Assembly: GCF_020164555.1 (NCBI RefSeq)
Contig: NZ_JAIQZB010000006.1
Location: 124,001-188,000, forward strand
DNA from: Salegentibacter lacus
GTDB lineage: Bacteria; Bacteroidota; Bacteroidia; Flavobacteriales; Flavobacteriaceae
Length of the DNA: 64,000 nucleotides
Direction: 5' to 3'
Shown: positions 1 to 9,367 of the stretch, one piece after another
Layout of the letters: every line of letters starts with the position of its first letter
Position numbering within the stretch: position 1 is the first letter of the stretch
The notes under the pieces: model-generated
What the model saw: only the letters and a program-made list of their open reading frames with translations
Databases searched by the model: none
What the model was told of the DNA's origin: nothing
Made by a program: the position numbers and the translations under genes

Positions 1-2
1 AG

Positions 3-1328
3 GCTTCAAGAACACTCTTAATTGGCTGTGCTGCAGCTGGAACAATGTCATCTTTATTCCAGGCTCCAATAGCCGCTATAATTTTCGCTATAGAAATCTT
101 TAGTCTTGATCTTACTTTAGTGTCAATGATACCGCTATTATTGGCTTCGATATCAGCTATTTTAACCACCTATTTTTTTTATGGCTCTGACGTAATGCTA
201 CATTTCACCCTTTCTGAAGAATTCGATATTTCTGAAGTTCCTTTCTATATTCTTCTTGGTATACTTTCTTCGTTATGTTCTATATACTTTACCAAAATCT
301 ATTTTAGGTTTGCTAAATTCTTTAAGAAGTTTAAATCTAAATGGAGACGTTTATTAATTGGAGGTTTTGGATTGGGAATTCTTACCTTCTTTATCCCACC
401 CCTATATGGAGAGGGTTATGATGTAATAAACAACCTTCTCCAGGAGAATTATCTCACTGCTCTTGGTACTAATAATATCTTTAGTGAGTATTTGCAAAAC
501 ATTTGGGTAGTAATTGCTCTTTTAGCCGGGCTAGCCATATTCAAGGTAGTAGCAACATCCTTAACATTTGGTGCTGGTGGAGTAGGTGGTATTTTTGCTC
601 CCGTTTTATTTATGGGCAGCGCCATGGGACACTGTTTTGCTTTAATAATTAATAATTTAGGATTGCTTAAAAATGAAATTTCTGTAAGCAACTTTACGTT
701 GGTAGGAATGGCAGGGCTAGTGGCAGGCATCATGCACGCCCCATTAACGGCAATATTCCTTATAGCCGAAGTAACCCGTGGTTATGAATTATTCATTCCT
801 CTAATGATAACTGCAGCGATTTCATATATGGTGACTAGTCAGTTTCAAGCCCACTCCGTCTATACACTGGATTTGGCTTCTCGAGGAAATTTACTTACTC
901 ACAATAAGGATCAGGCGGTACTTACCTTATTAGATATTAGCCAGGTATTAGAAACAGATTTTATTCCACTTAAAATTGAAATGACTTTAGGTGAAATAAT
1001 TCGGGAAGGAGTGGTGAAATCACAACGAAGCATTTTTCCTGTTGTAGATCAGGAAGGTGACCTAAAAGGAATTTTACTATTGGACGATTTACGGCCCATC
1101 ATGTTCGAGCAAGAGCTTTATGATAAATTAAAAGTAAGCGAAATAATGCAGGAAGCTCCTCAGGTAATTAATTTCGAAACAGATGGAATGCATCAAATAA
1201 TGAAAAAGTTCGAAGAGACAGGTGCCTGGAATTTACCTGTGGTAGAAGGGCAATGCTATAAAGGATTTGTTTCAAAATCTAAATTGTTAACTGCCTATAG
1301 GGAAATCTTAATTGATGTTACCCTATAA
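3..1328 (+). CDS. CLC-family chloride channel/transporter with C-terminal CBS pair, 5'-truncated
   Basis: The reading frame is already open at the window edge and encodes CLC core sequence before the first ATG at 45. The start therefore lies upstream, and only the C-terminal ~440 residues are present. Seen: a GCAAAG...FQAPIAAIIFAIE segment (selectivity and gating region), a GIFAP stretch matching the CLC GxFxP motif, and HAPLTAIFLIAE. About 120 residues after the last membrane span fit a CBS domain pair, as in many bacterial and eukaryotic CLC proteins. It would move chloride (or fluoride) across the inner membrane. The residue aligning with E. coli ClC-ec1 Glu203 appears to be Ile, which by analogy with CLC channels could mean uncoupled transport. 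That is inference from hand alignment. Confidence 0.93.
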   Translation, partial: ASRTLLIGCAAAGTMSSLFQAPIAAIIFAIEIFSLDLTLVSMIPLLLASISAILTTYFFYGSDVMLHFTLSEEFDISEVPFYILLGILSSLCSIYFTKIYFRFAKFFKKFKSKWRRLLIGGFGLGILTFFIPPLYGEGYDVINNLLQENYLTALGTNNIFSEYLQNIWVVIALLAGLAIFKVVATSLTFGAGGVGGIFAPVLFMGSAMGHCFALIINNLGLLKNEISVSNFTLVGMAGLVAGIMHAPLTAIFLIAEVTRGYELFIPLMITAAISYMVTSQFQAHSVYTLDLASRGNLLTHNKDQAVLTLLDISQVLETDFIPLKIEMTLGEIIREGVVKSQRSIFPVVDQEGDLKGILLLDDLRPIMFEQELYDKLKVSEIMQEAPQVINFETDGMHQIMKKFEETGAWNLPVVEGQCYKGFVSKSKLLTAYREILIDVTL

Positions 1329-1362
1329 CTCAGAGATCCAAATTTCACTGATTTTTCAGGGA

Positions 1363-1905
1363 TCAGTTCGAATGACCGAAACGAAAATTTTTAAAATATA
1401 AAACAAAACTAATAAGGACTAAAAATATACCAGTAATACTGGTGATTGTAATTAAAAAACCGAGAAATAGAAGAAGAATACCTGACAGTAAAGTCTTTTC
1501 AGAAAAATGAATTAATTCCATGGCTTCTAAATTGTCAATGTTTCTTGAATATTTATAAAGTTCTCTATCTAGTTGAATTTGAGCAATTAAAATCCAAACT
1601 AGCGACAGTTTCATTACAATCAGCCCTATTTCATTAATGAACGGGTGATTCAGACGTTCTATTGGAAGTAAATATGAATATAGCTCGGGAGCTAATGTAT
1701 ATATTATTGTAATTAAAAGAAAAGCAATAAATAATAACCAGTAATAGCCACCCAATCTTTTTAACCGGTTATAATTAGTGATTTTTTCAATATTAGGATG
1801 TGGTACACGAATAGGGATTGCCTGACGTACATATTTCCAAAATAGCAAAATTAACATTGCTACCAACATTAAAGCGGGGATATAAATTTGTAGACTTCCT
1901 TCCAT
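1363..1905 (-). CDS. Hypothetical multi-pass membrane protein
   Basis: A 180-residue protein that I do not recognise. Four to five hydrophobic segments are visible (about residues 7-23, 54-73, 89-112 and 135-170, the last long enough for two spans), with short charged loops and no catalytic motif. It starts 14 bases after the stop of the upstream antiporter gene on the same strand, so the two are probably co-transcribed. It may be an accessory to ion transport. The convergent CLC gene ends 34 bases away on the other strand. Confidence 0.7.
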   Translation of the reverse strand: MEGSLQIYIPALMLVAMLILLFWKYVRQAIPIRVPHPNIEKITNYNRLKRLGGYYWLLFIAFLLITIIYTLAPELYSYLLPIERLNHPFINEIGLIVMKLSLVWILIAQIQLDRELYKYSRNIDNLEAMELIHFSEKTLLSGILLLFLGFLITITSITGIFLVLISFVLYFKNFRFGHSN

Positions 1906-1918
1906 AATTCAATACTTA

Positions 1919-3388
1919 CTAATCAGTCGGGATTTCAAATTTACTATAAATCATTTGCATTGATTCCTTATTCTCCGTTAAAATAACTAAGGTGTCATTT
2001 GCTTCTAATTCCGTATTTCCGGACGGAGTTAAAAATTTCTCGTTACGCATAATCATAGCGATTATCGCACCTTTTGGAAAATCAATTTCCACAATTCTTT
2101 TTCCCACCAATGGACTTATAGAAGGTAAATCTATTTCCTTAAGGAAGGATTTTGCACTCTCAGATAACAAAGCATCAACAGGTGATTTTTTCTTGACTTT
2201 AAAGGGTAAAGACACATGAAGCCAATTTGCTACTAGAGATAAGGTCGTTCCCTGAACAAGAACTGAAATTAAAGAAACGAAAAAAACCACATTAAAAATC
2301 ATTTCTGCTTTTTCAATTCCAGCAATTAAAGGATACGTCGCAAAAACAATGGGAACTGCTCCTCTTAAACCTACCCAGGAGATATATAGGCGTCTTCTCA
2401 TTTTCATCTTAAAAATCGATAGACCTATAAAAACACTGAGGGGTCTGGCAACAAATATTAAAAAAACAGAAACCAAGATTCCAACACCCATTACAGGAAT
2501 TATATGTGAGGGAACGACTAGTAAACCTAATGTTAAGAAGAGTGTGATTTGCATGAGCCACGCTAGACCATCAAACATTTTAATAATTGTCTTTTTGTGA
2601 ATTAGATTTTGATTTCCGAGATAAACAGCACATAAATAGATAGCCAGAAATCCGTTGCCTCCTACAACATCGGTTGCAGAAAATGTTATAAACATAATTG
2701 CTATTGCAAGAACCGGATATAAGCCTTCAAAGTCTAAGTTTATTTTATTAATAACCTGGTGACTCACATAACCAAAGAAAAGTCCGAGACTTGCACCTAA
2801 TAATATTTGTTGGAGAAATAATGGTATAAGGCTCCAGATGTCCTGGTTTTGATTAACTACTAATCCCAAGAAAGCTATTGTCAGAAAATAGGCCATCGGG
2901 TCATTACTACCACTTTCTAATTCCAGGGTTGGCCTTAAATTAGTTTTCAAAGCCATTTGTTTTGATCTTAGAATTGAAAAAACTGCAGCGGCATCTGTTG
3001 AAGAGACAATGGCTCCTAATAAAAGGCCCTCGTATATTGAAAAATCAGTAATATACCAAACAAACACCCCTACACTAATGGCCGTTAAAAAAACTCCTAC
3101 GGTAGATAATGCAACTCCCTGCCATACTACGGGTTTTATACTCTTCCAGTTTGTATCTAATCCTCCAGAAAATAGAATGAAATTTAGAGCAACAATTCCA
3201 ACAAACTGAGCGAGTTGAGCATTTTCAAATTCAATTTGACCAAGGCCTTCAACACCAGCTAACATTCCAATTGATAGAAATAAAATTAAGGTTGGCACCC
3301 CAAATTTGTACGATGTTTTACCTGCGAGTATACTAATAAAGAGCAAAAGTGAACCAATTAATAGTATGTTTTCAATGGTAATGTTCAT
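1919..3388 (-). CDS. CPA-type K+(Na+)/H+ antiporter, NhaP2/CvrA-like, with C-terminal TrkA_C domain
   Basis: 489 residues. The first ~390 form 12-13 hydrophobic segments typical of monovalent cation/proton antiporters. Family motifs seen are STDAAAVFSILR and LESGSNDPMAYFL; the acidic residues there are the usual ion-binding positions. Residues ~405-489 form a soluble RCK/TrkA_C-like domain (DLPSISPLVGK..., ending in a ligand-type beta fold), as in NhaP2/CvrA proteins of about 500-570 residues. Expected role is cytoplasmic K+ or Na+ extrusion for pH and volume control in the inner membrane. It precedes a small membrane-protein gene in the same direction. Ion specificity cannot be read from the sequence. 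Confidence 0.92.
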   Translation of the reverse strand: MNITIENILLIGSLLLFISILAGKTSYKFGVPTLILFLSIGMLAGVEGLGQIEFENAQLAQFVGIVALNFILFSGGLDTNWKSIKPVVWQGVALSTVGVFLTAISVGVFVWYITDFSIYEGLLLGAIVSSTDAAAVFSILRSKQMALKTNLRPTLELESGSNDPMAYFLTIAFLGLVVNQNQDIWSLIPLFLQQILLGASLGLFFGYVSHQVINKINLDFEGLYPVLAIAIMFITFSATDVVGGNGFLAIYLCAVYLGNQNLIHKKTIIKMFDGLAWLMQITLFLTLGLLVVPSHIIPVMGVGILVSVFLIFVARPLSVFIGLSIFKMKMRRRLYISWVGLRGAVPIVFATYPLIAGIEKAEMIFNVVFFVSLISVLVQGTTLSLVANWLHVSLPFKVKKKSPVDALLSESAKSFLKEIDLPSISPLVGKRIVEIDFPKGAIIAMIMRNEKFLTPSGNTELEANDTLVILTENKESMQMIYSKFEIPTD

Positions 3389-3545
3389 TTTTTAGCCTTT
3401 TTTCGAAAATAGTTTTAAAATGTCGATGGAGCAAAAATTCAGTTTATTAAAATAAAACCAAAGAGTTTCAATAGACAATAGAGAATCTGCAAATAGCAAA
3501 ATATAATCCTCCGGAACTTGAATTCCGGAAGATAATAAAAGTAGA

Positions 3546-4010
3546 TTAAATATGATTTTGAAGGATTGTATGCCATTTTTTAGCTAACTGATACTGAACC
3601 TCCGAATCTGGAACTGCATCAATATTTTCGTCATAGAAAATCATCTCTTGTTTTTCAGTTTGGGTTTTTCCCGAGAAAATTAAACTTATAAAATTCATTT
3701 TTCCTTCCCTTTCAGGGAAATCAATAGTTTGAATTTTAACCTGGGTAATCTCTTTCAAATTAATTATGTGGAATTTGTTCTTCTCACTAGGTTCTGTATA
3801 AATTATTTTCTTTTGGGAATTATCGAAACCAATTAAAATAGAAGGATCTATTTCAAAAACTGAAAGTCGTAGGTCATTCTCTTGGGCAAACTTCATTAAT
3901 TGTTTTCTATGAGAATTCGTTTTTCTATTTTGATTTATAATTAATAAAATTATTGGGCCGATAAAAAGCAGTAAAATGCCTAACCCAATTAGGGTGGAGC
4001 TTAAATCCAT
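3546..4010 (-). CDS. Hypothetical protein with one N-terminal membrane anchor
   Basis: 154 residues: a hydrophobic segment at about residues 5-25 followed by a basic NQNRKTNSHRKQ stretch, which predicts an anchor with the rest in the cytoplasm. The soluble part is mixed alpha/beta with no motif I recognise. It is similar in layout to many flavobacterial anchored PH-like proteins, but I cannot assign it. It sits alone between the antiporter and a small secreted-type ORF, all on the minus strand. Confidence 0.65.
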   Translation of the reverse strand: MDLSSTLIGLGILLLFIGPIILLIINQNRKTNSHRKQLMKFAQENDLRLSVFEIDPSILIGFDNSQKKIIYTEPSEKNKFHIINLKEITQVKIQTIDFPEREGKMNFISLIFSGKTQTEKQEMIFYDENIDAVPDSEVQYQLAKKWHTILQNHI

Positions 4011-4076
4011 TTTAAAAAATTTAATGTTAAAAAATATTATTTTTTCCGTGTACGGAACTTAATGAATGAGGTACTG

Positions 4077-4409
4077 CTACCAGAAGAGATGAAATGGAAA
4101 TATTTGTACTGACAGTTCTTTTTTAATATTTGGAGAGAACTTAAAACTACTGAAGTTATTTCTTGAAAAACTAAATCTATAATTATAAAAAGTTTTAAAA
4201 AAACCAAAGGGAACAAAATAATGTTCAGCCGTTATCGATAATCCTGCTAAATTTCTTACTTGTTCTTTATAATGCTGGGGCAGATCTGAATCGGCCTGAA
4301 CATAATCCTCTATTGCTTTACCATAAAAAATAGAGTCAGCGGTATTTGTACCTGAACTAGTCCAGGTACTGAGAAGTATTAGGGTAAGAAAATTGAGTAG
4401 AAAATTCAC
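4077..4409 (-). CDS. Possible small secreted protein
   Basis: 110 residues. The first ~20 (MNFLLNFLTLILLSTWTSSG) are hydrophobic with a plausible signal-peptide cleavage after Ser/Gly. The remainder is polar and aromatic-rich with no known motif. There is no homologue I can name and codon use is unremarkable, so this may be a real small exported protein or a chance ORF. Confidence 0.4.
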   Translation of the reverse strand: MNFLLNFLTLILLSTWTSSGTNTADSIFYGKAIEDYVQADSDLPQHYKEQVRNLAGLSITAEHYFVPFGFFKTFYNYRFSFSRNNFSSFKFSPNIKKELSVQIFPFHLFW

Positions 4410-4810
4410 TTTGAAGTTTAGGTGACTTTTATTTTTTTTATCCTCTGCCGAGCTAAGCGATTAAGGATGCTTTTTTTTTGTAATTGACAATGATAACTCC
4501 TTATAATCTGTGAAGGAAGCCAATTTAAGGTCTACCCATGATTAATGTTTAAAAGTAAATAAAATAATGATTCAGTCTTAATAAATATGCTCTCTATCGG
4601 ACGAAAATCATAATAACGAGTTAATACGAAAGTAAATACTCCGGTAGATCTGAGTCAGATCTTTGATTCGCACATTTCAATATTCATCTGGCATGCCCAT
4701 TCTCAAAGCTAAAAAAGATCAGGTGGAATTTTTCTTACCTTTAATAACAGCGGTAAAAAGTATTGCTTTCATTTAAATTTGAGCGTTATAATTTATTAAC
4801 TTTAAAGGCT
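4410..4810. other. Intergenic region without a recognisable gene
   Basis: About 400 bases without a credible ORF. The one structured feature is a perfect 8+1+8 palindrome, AGATCTGAGTCAGATCT, at 4646-4662. It lies about 1 kb upstream of the stress-protein start but only ~240 bases upstream of the small minus-strand ORF. It could be an operator; no function is demonstrated. Confidence 0.4.
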
Positions 4811-5635
4811 TTACGTTCTTTTTGATAACACAATTAATGGGGTTTGTGCGCGGTATACCAATTCATTAATAGTGAATTGTCTGAAAAGTATATTGGTTAA
4901 GGACCGGGAGCCCTGTTGAAGAACCAAGATAGAATTATGACTTAGTTTCATCTTATCACTTAATGTTGAAGCAGCATCATCACCCCTATAAATCTGGATA
5001 TCAGGCTCAAATCTTTTGTATTCGATTTGTAATTTTAAAAGATGCTCTCTTGTGGTCTGTTCTGCTTCATCTTCTTTTAAAATAGTAAAGAATTTAAGAT
5101 TCTTTACATTATTTTCCAGTCCTTTTAATACTCTATGAAAGTGCTCGGGGTTCAACGGATAGTTGGGGTTTACCCCTACCAGAAGTTTTTCGGGAAGGTT
5201 CATCTTCGTTTCTGTTGGTACGGTGACTGTCAACATATCTGATTCTTCAATAACAGATAAGGTAGTGCTGCCAATAAACAAACGTTTTAGTACGCCACCT
5301 TCTTTAAGGCCCGTGAAAACCCAATCAAAGTACTGGGGTGACTTTAAATTCCTAAGAAGAGTTAGAATGGGTTTCTCACTTATCTGGAAGGAATCATCAC
5401 TATATACACGATCTCTTGCCAGTTCACGAAGTTTCGAAGAAGCTTCATTCATCTCTTCTTTTAAAATTTCTCGCCTGCTCACTTCATCGGCCATAGAAGG
5501 AACCAAACCGGGAATCTTATGCACAAGAACTACCTTAGCATTGATGGTCTCTGCTATACTGAATGCAAAATCTATAAGGTTGTCTGTATTTTCAGAAAAG
5601 TCAATCAAGACCAGTATTCTGTTTCGCTTATCCAT
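4811..5635 (-). CDS. Universal stress protein, two tandem UspA domains
   Basis: 274 residues, twice the single-domain length. Domain 1 (about 1-145) begins ILVLIDFSENTDNLIDFAFSIAE and ends with FIGSTTLSVIEESDMLTVTV, which carries the small-residue ATP-binding loop of Usp proteins. Domain 2 (about 150-274) is more divergent and ends in FRQFTINELVYRAQTPLIVLS. It is a cytoplasmic nucleotide-binding stress protein, likely monomeric with both halves packing together. Its place between ion transporters suggests an ionic or osmotic stress set. The start ATG at 5635 is the only good one. Confidence 0.9.
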   Translation of the reverse strand: MDKRNRILVLIDFSENTDNLIDFAFSIAETINAKVVLVHKIPGLVPSMADEVSRREILKEEMNEASSKLRELARDRVYSDDSFQISEKPILTLLRNLKSPQYFDWVFTGLKEGGVLKRLFIGSTTLSVIEESDMLTVTVPTETKMNLPEKLLVGVNPNYPLNPEHFHRVLKGLENNVKNLKFFTILKEDEAEQTTREHLLKLQIEYKRFEPDIQIYRGDDAASTLSDKMKLSHNSILVLQQGSRSLTNILFRQFTINELVYRAQTPLIVLSKRT

Positions 5636-5744
5636 AGCCTAATTATTATGTTAAGGTATATATAACAGGTTTACATAAAAATACAAAAAAGAAGCTTACT
5701 CGGTTTTTTGATAAACTCTCTATCCTATTGAATTCCTGGAAAAA

Positions 5745-7064
5745 TTATCCTACAATGTTAAGCACATCTGCCAGCGCCGTGGCCAAACCCAGAAAGCTTA
5801 AAAATCCGAAGATGTCAGTCACCGTGGTCAGCACGATCGAAGAAGAAGTAGCGGGATCCTGTCCCAGAGATTTCAAAATTATCGGGATGACCGCTCCCGA
5901 AAACCCTGCAATCACCATTGATACCACCATTGATATTCCAATGACCACGGAGAGGCCGAAGGAGGAAGTCCAGAAATAAACGATAACAGAAGTGGTTAAT
6001 GCCACGGCAAACCCATTAATCAATCCTACCATAATCTCTTTTCTCGCCACTTTGAACCACTGCGCTATCCTAATTTCTCTGAGCGCCAAACCGCGCATGG
6101 TAACGGCCAGGGCTTGTGAACCCGTATTGCCCGATTGCCCCGCCACAACCGGTAAGAAAACAGCCAGAACCGTAATTCTGGCTATTGTATCTTCAAAAAG
6201 GCCCACCACGAGGGAAGCCATAAATGCAGTAACAAGATTGATATGCAGCCAAGGTAGCCTGTTCCTTACTGCCAGGGAAACTTTTGAAAGGGCTCGTTCT
6301 TCTCTACCCGCACCAAACATCGCTTGCAGGTCTTCCGTTGCCTCTTCTTTGGAGGCAGTCACCAAGTCGCCGTTTCGAATTACGCCCAGTAACTTGTTAT
6401 TGATGTCAATAACCGGCAAATGAATGATCCTCTTTTCTTCCAGCAGCTCCACCACATCTTCCAGGGGTGCCAGGGCATGTATTACACCCAAAGGAGTTTG
6501 TATGAGATCCTGTAATTTCACCTGGGGCTCCGAAATGGCTATTCTTTGAAGTGTTGCTACGCCCAAAAAAGTGCCTTCCTGGTCGACCACATAAATATTG
6601 GAAATTCGGCGGTCTCCCAGTATTCGCAGACGCTTCAACACCTCCTCTACCGTATTTCCTGGATGGAAAGTGGTTGTCATAGGGTTCATCAAATGACCCG
6701 CAGAATCCAGTGGATAACTCATCAACTCCTTAATTTCTCGGGCCAACGTGGGGGATAACAAATCCGATTTGGCTTCAGCTGTTTGCTTATCCAAACGGGA
6801 AAGCAATCTCGCTCCCAAATAAGCATCGATATTGGTGAAAGTTTGAACAAACAATTGATTATCCATTATATCAATGACCTCTGTGGCAACATCGGGATTC
6901 AGGCGTGCAAACACCTTTTTGGAATCGTTGGGATCCTGTCTTTTGAGATAATCAATGATCTCCTCAGTAGAAAAGTCATTGAGCAAGGATGCGGCATCTC
7001 CCGGAAATTGCCTAAAAAAACCGTTTATCAATTTTTCTTTAGCCGAGGAAGGAGTTTGTGACAT
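5745..7064 (-). CDS. mgtE: Magnesium transporter MgtE
   Basis: 439 residues, close to the usual ~450. Residues 1-130 form the helical MgtE_N superhelix (FARLNPDVATEVIDIMDNQ...). Residues ~135-255 hold two CBS domains (MNPMTTTFHPGNTVEEVL; LGVIHALAPLEDVVELL). Residues ~270-439 hold five membrane spans, including the pore signature PVVAGQSGNTGSQALAVTMRGLA. It is an inner-membrane Mg2+ channel gated by cytosolic Mg2+ through its N and CBS domains. It is the last gene of a three-gene minus-strand cluster (MscS, MgtE_N-CBS, MgtE), with a 47-base gap to the gene upstream. Confidence 0.96.
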   Translation of the reverse strand: MSQTPSSAKEKLINGFFRQFPGDAASLLNDFSTEEIIDYLKRQDPNDSKKVFARLNPDVATEVIDIMDNQLFVQTFTNIDAYLGARLLSRLDKQTAEAKSDLLSPTLAREIKELMSYPLDSAGHLMNPMTTTFHPGNTVEEVLKRLRILGDRRISNIYVVDQEGTFLGVATLQRIAISEPQVKLQDLIQTPLGVIHALAPLEDVVELLEEKRIIHLPVIDINNKLLGVIRNGDLVTASKEEATEDLQAMFGAGREERALSKVSLAVRNRLPWLHINLVTAFMASLVVGLFEDTIARITVLAVFLPVVAGQSGNTGSQALAVTMRGLALREIRIAQWFKVARKEIMVGLINGFAVALTTSVIVYFWTSSFGLSVVIGISMVVSMVIAGFSGAVIPIILKSLGQDPATSSSIVLTTVTDIFGFLSFLGLATALADVLNIVG

Positions 7065-7111
7065 GATTAAAATTTTAGCTTAATTTAAATGCAATGAGGA
7101 TACTGGGTTTT

Positions 7112-7918
7112 TCATTCTCCCGGGCCCCGTAAAAAACCCGTTAACCCGATACGGTATAGCTCTCCCAGGGCGGCACCTGCCCTGATAGCTTGTTTGTCAA
7201 GCACTTCTTCGCTTTTTACACTTCCCCGGCGAACGGTTTCCAGCTTTAATGAGCCCACAAGCACGTCGGCGCGATCTGTTACCGGCAGGGCATAATAGTA
7301 AAGCCAGCTTTCATAGTTAATGACCGTTTCTAAAGGAACATCATCGTAGAGCTTTGGTACATCACAATTTGCTAAGGCAGTAAGAGGGGTCTCCTCCTCG
7401 GCCAAAAAAAGGTCCTGCAGGTTTACAACGCCATACAGTGTTTTGTCCGGATTGACTACAAATACATAAGGAGAGACGGGCCGCCTGTGCTCCTTTAAGA
7501 AGGTCAGCGCCTGGCCCACCCTGACAGATTTCCGCAAGCTAAATACGATGGGATCCATCAGGGCACCTACCGTGTTTTCCGGGTTCTTCAGTTTCAGACG
7601 CAGTGGATTTGATAAATCCGATGCCAGACCTTCCAACAGGGAGTTGCGGAGCGACCCCTCCATCTGTCTCATTATCAATTCAGCCGTTTTCAGGTCTACA
7701 GCTTCCAGTATTTCGATAGCGTAGGCCCGGTCAAGGCGTTCCAGAATACGAGATGCCTTGTAGGCATACATCGGCTCCAGTATTTTTGCTGCCAGTTCAA
7801 CGGGGATTTCCTGTAACAAGTTCGCCACCTCTTCGGGCTCAAGCTCCTCGAGAATTTGCGTTGCTGCCCGGCCGTGGTTCTGAATAAAAGCTTCCAATAT
7901 CCTTTTATCCGTATCCAT
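7112..7918 (-). CDS. Soluble MgtE_N plus CBS protein without the membrane domain
   Basis: 268 residues. The N-terminus carries the MgtE_N repeats (EELEPEEVANLLQEIPVELAAKILEPM, then RILERLDRAYAIEILEAVD). A CBS pair follows (ALMDPIVFSLRKSVRVGQAL; PKLYDDVPLETVINYE). There is no hydrophobic segment, so the pore domain is absent by architecture, not cut off by a frameshift. It may act as a cytosolic Mg2+ or nucleotide sensor partner of the adjacent MgtE or MscS. Its ATG overlaps the stop of the mscS-like gene by one base (TAATG), a sign of translational coupling. Confidence 0.88.
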   Translation of the reverse strand: MDTDKRILEAFIQNHGRAATQILEELEPEEVANLLQEIPVELAAKILEPMYAYKASRILERLDRAYAIEILEAVDLKTAELIMRQMEGSLRNSLLEGLASDLSNPLRLKLKNPENTVGALMDPIVFSLRKSVRVGQALTFLKEHRRPVSPYVFVVNPDKTLYGVVNLQDLFLAEEETPLTALANCDVPKLYDDVPLETVINYESWLYYYALPVTDRADVLVGSLKLETVRRGSVKSEEVLDKQAIRAGAALGELYRIGLTGFLRGPGE

Positions 7919-8721
7919 TACTGTTCTTTTTTGATCAATACAGACTTTACTTCGTTAAACTCCTTTGAAGGGATGGTCACTTTGTCGGTTTCCGATTCCA
8001 GAAAAACTGCCGTAGTGCCTATTTTAATGATCCTGCCTTCTATATCGCTTATCTTCACATAATCTCCCTCTTTATACATTTTATGTATGTAATAAGAAGC
8101 GAGGATATTGCTGACCGATGTTTTAGCACCCAGACCAAATGCCAGGGCCGCGCCGAAAACAAGAGCCGCCAAAAGGATGCTAATCAATTGGGTGAGGAAA
8201 GTAATATCTATTCCGATCTGATCAACGGCAATAATGATGGACGTGATCAGAATAGTGTACTGCGCTATTTTTCCGAAGATCCTGCCGTAGGAAACGGCTA
8301 CCCGGGACGTGGCCGAGGTAATCAATCTTCCAACCATCCTGCCCGCAATGATTCCTACAAAAACAATTAAAATGGCGGCTAAAATCCTTGGCAAATAGAT
8401 CAGAACGCTTGCAAGCCAGGTGGTGATCATAGATAAACCGAGTACTTCGGTACCGAGAATAAGAAAGAAAACAAAAATAATCCAGAAGAAAGTCTTACTG
8501 ATAAATGTGGTAGAGGGGCCGAAGTTGATATGTTGAACCTTGTCCCTGAATCTGTCATTGATGAGGCTGTTTAAGTAAATCAACAAGCGCCGCGCCGCCC
8601 ATTCAATGAGAAGCGCCACAAAATAACCGATGGCAAAAATAATAAAGGCAAGGATTAGTTTTGGAAAGATATCTATCAGGTTATCCCTGAAACCAAATGC
8701 TATTTCACGAAGCTCTTTCAT
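7918..8721 (-). CDS. MscS-family small-conductance mechanosensitive channel
   Basis: 267 residues. Hydrophobic spans lie around residues 15-35, 70-95, 100-130 and 145-200. They are followed by the Ala/Gly-rich pore helix (LVFGAALAFGLGAKTSVSNILASYYI) and the beta domain (YKEGDYVKISDIEGRIIKIG...VTIPSKEF). These are the signatures of MscS channels with extra N-terminal helices (CmpX-like). It would release solutes on hypo-osmotic shock from the inner membrane. It is first in a cluster with MgtE_N-CBS (1-base overlap) and MgtE. Confidence 0.92.
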   Translation of the reverse strand: MKELREIAFGFRDNLIDIFPKLILAFIIFAIGYFVALLIEWAARRLLIYLNSLINDRFRDKVQHINFGPSTTFISKTFFWIIFVFFLILGTEVLGLSMITTWLASVLIYLPRILAAILIVFVGIIAGRMVGRLITSATSRVAVSYGRIFGKIAQYTILITSIIIAVDQIGIDITFLTQLISILLAALVFGAALAFGLGAKTSVSNILASYYIHKMYKEGDYVKISDIEGRIIKIGTTAVFLESETDKVTIPSKEFNEVKSVLIKKEQ

Positions 8722-9367
8722 TAGCTGACTATAATTCCTGATTTAAATTTGACTGAATTAAAGAACCCTGTCTTTAGTATCGTTCCAAAATACAAAAAAC
8801 TTCCAATAATCTGCAATCTTAATTTCCGCCAGTTGTAGTAGGTGTCCCCGAAGAGTCTTTTGTAAAAGATTCATTGGTTGAATTAACGCTACCCTGAGTC
8901 TTTGTTGAGAAATCAGATAGGATATAAAAGGTTATATATTTTTATGCCCTTTCTGATGTTTTCACAATAAGTCTAAAATCGTTGTTGACAACACTAAAAA
9001 TGGAGTGAAAAACAAAAAGAATAAATAGCACCATGTCCCAATCGAGTAGACGGCTCCGCAGAAACTGACGTGCGACTACACACCAAAATACGTGCAGGTG
9101 TACCTTAGGTTCCTTGAATCAAAAAAGTTAATGACATTAATATTTCTTAAATTAGGGTATTTGCATTTAAAATACAGGTGGTCAGAATACGATTATACAG
9201 CCAGTAAAGCCCTAAACAAATGAAAATTCACTAATAAACAAAAGGGTGCGCCCTATGCTGTTTTTACTTTACGCTTAACTTCCCGTACACTATAAAAACA
9301 GCATAGGATCCGGCGCAAGTTTTGGTAGATATGGGGCTTAAACACTATTACCACCGCAATCTAAAAA
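8722..9367. other. Intergenic region holding palindromic element copy 1
   Basis: About 645 bases without an ORF I would call. The right part contains the palindromic repeat described at 9248-9316. The left part shows no gene, tRNA or promoter signature I can defend. A GC-richer patch at about 9040-9110 differs from its surroundings and could be a remnant of transferred DNA. Confidence 0.5.
9248..9316. repeat. Palindromic element, copy 1 (identical partner at 20515-20585)
   Basis: Outer arms GCGCC (9248-9252) and GGCGC (9312-9316) enclose a perfect 15-bp inverted repeat, CCTATGCTGTTTTTA (9252-9266) and its complement at 9293-9307, with a 26-nt loop. Positions 9255-9317 are identical, in the same orientation, to 20524-20586, and similarity fades within about 25 bases beyond. 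This copy lies 50 bases past the last stop of the metal operon, so it could fold as a terminator. The second copy lies upstream of the operon, which a terminator role does not explain. Confidence 0.85.

Noticed and set aside
5163-5642. Plus-strand ORF of 159 codons
   Set aside because: Antisense to the universal stress protein gene, whose coding is clear.
9248-9317. Integron attC site
   Set aside because: The hairpin layout is suggestive, and GCTTAAC in the loop fits RYYYAAC. However, the paired R''/R' core sites are not at the ends and no integron integrase is seen.
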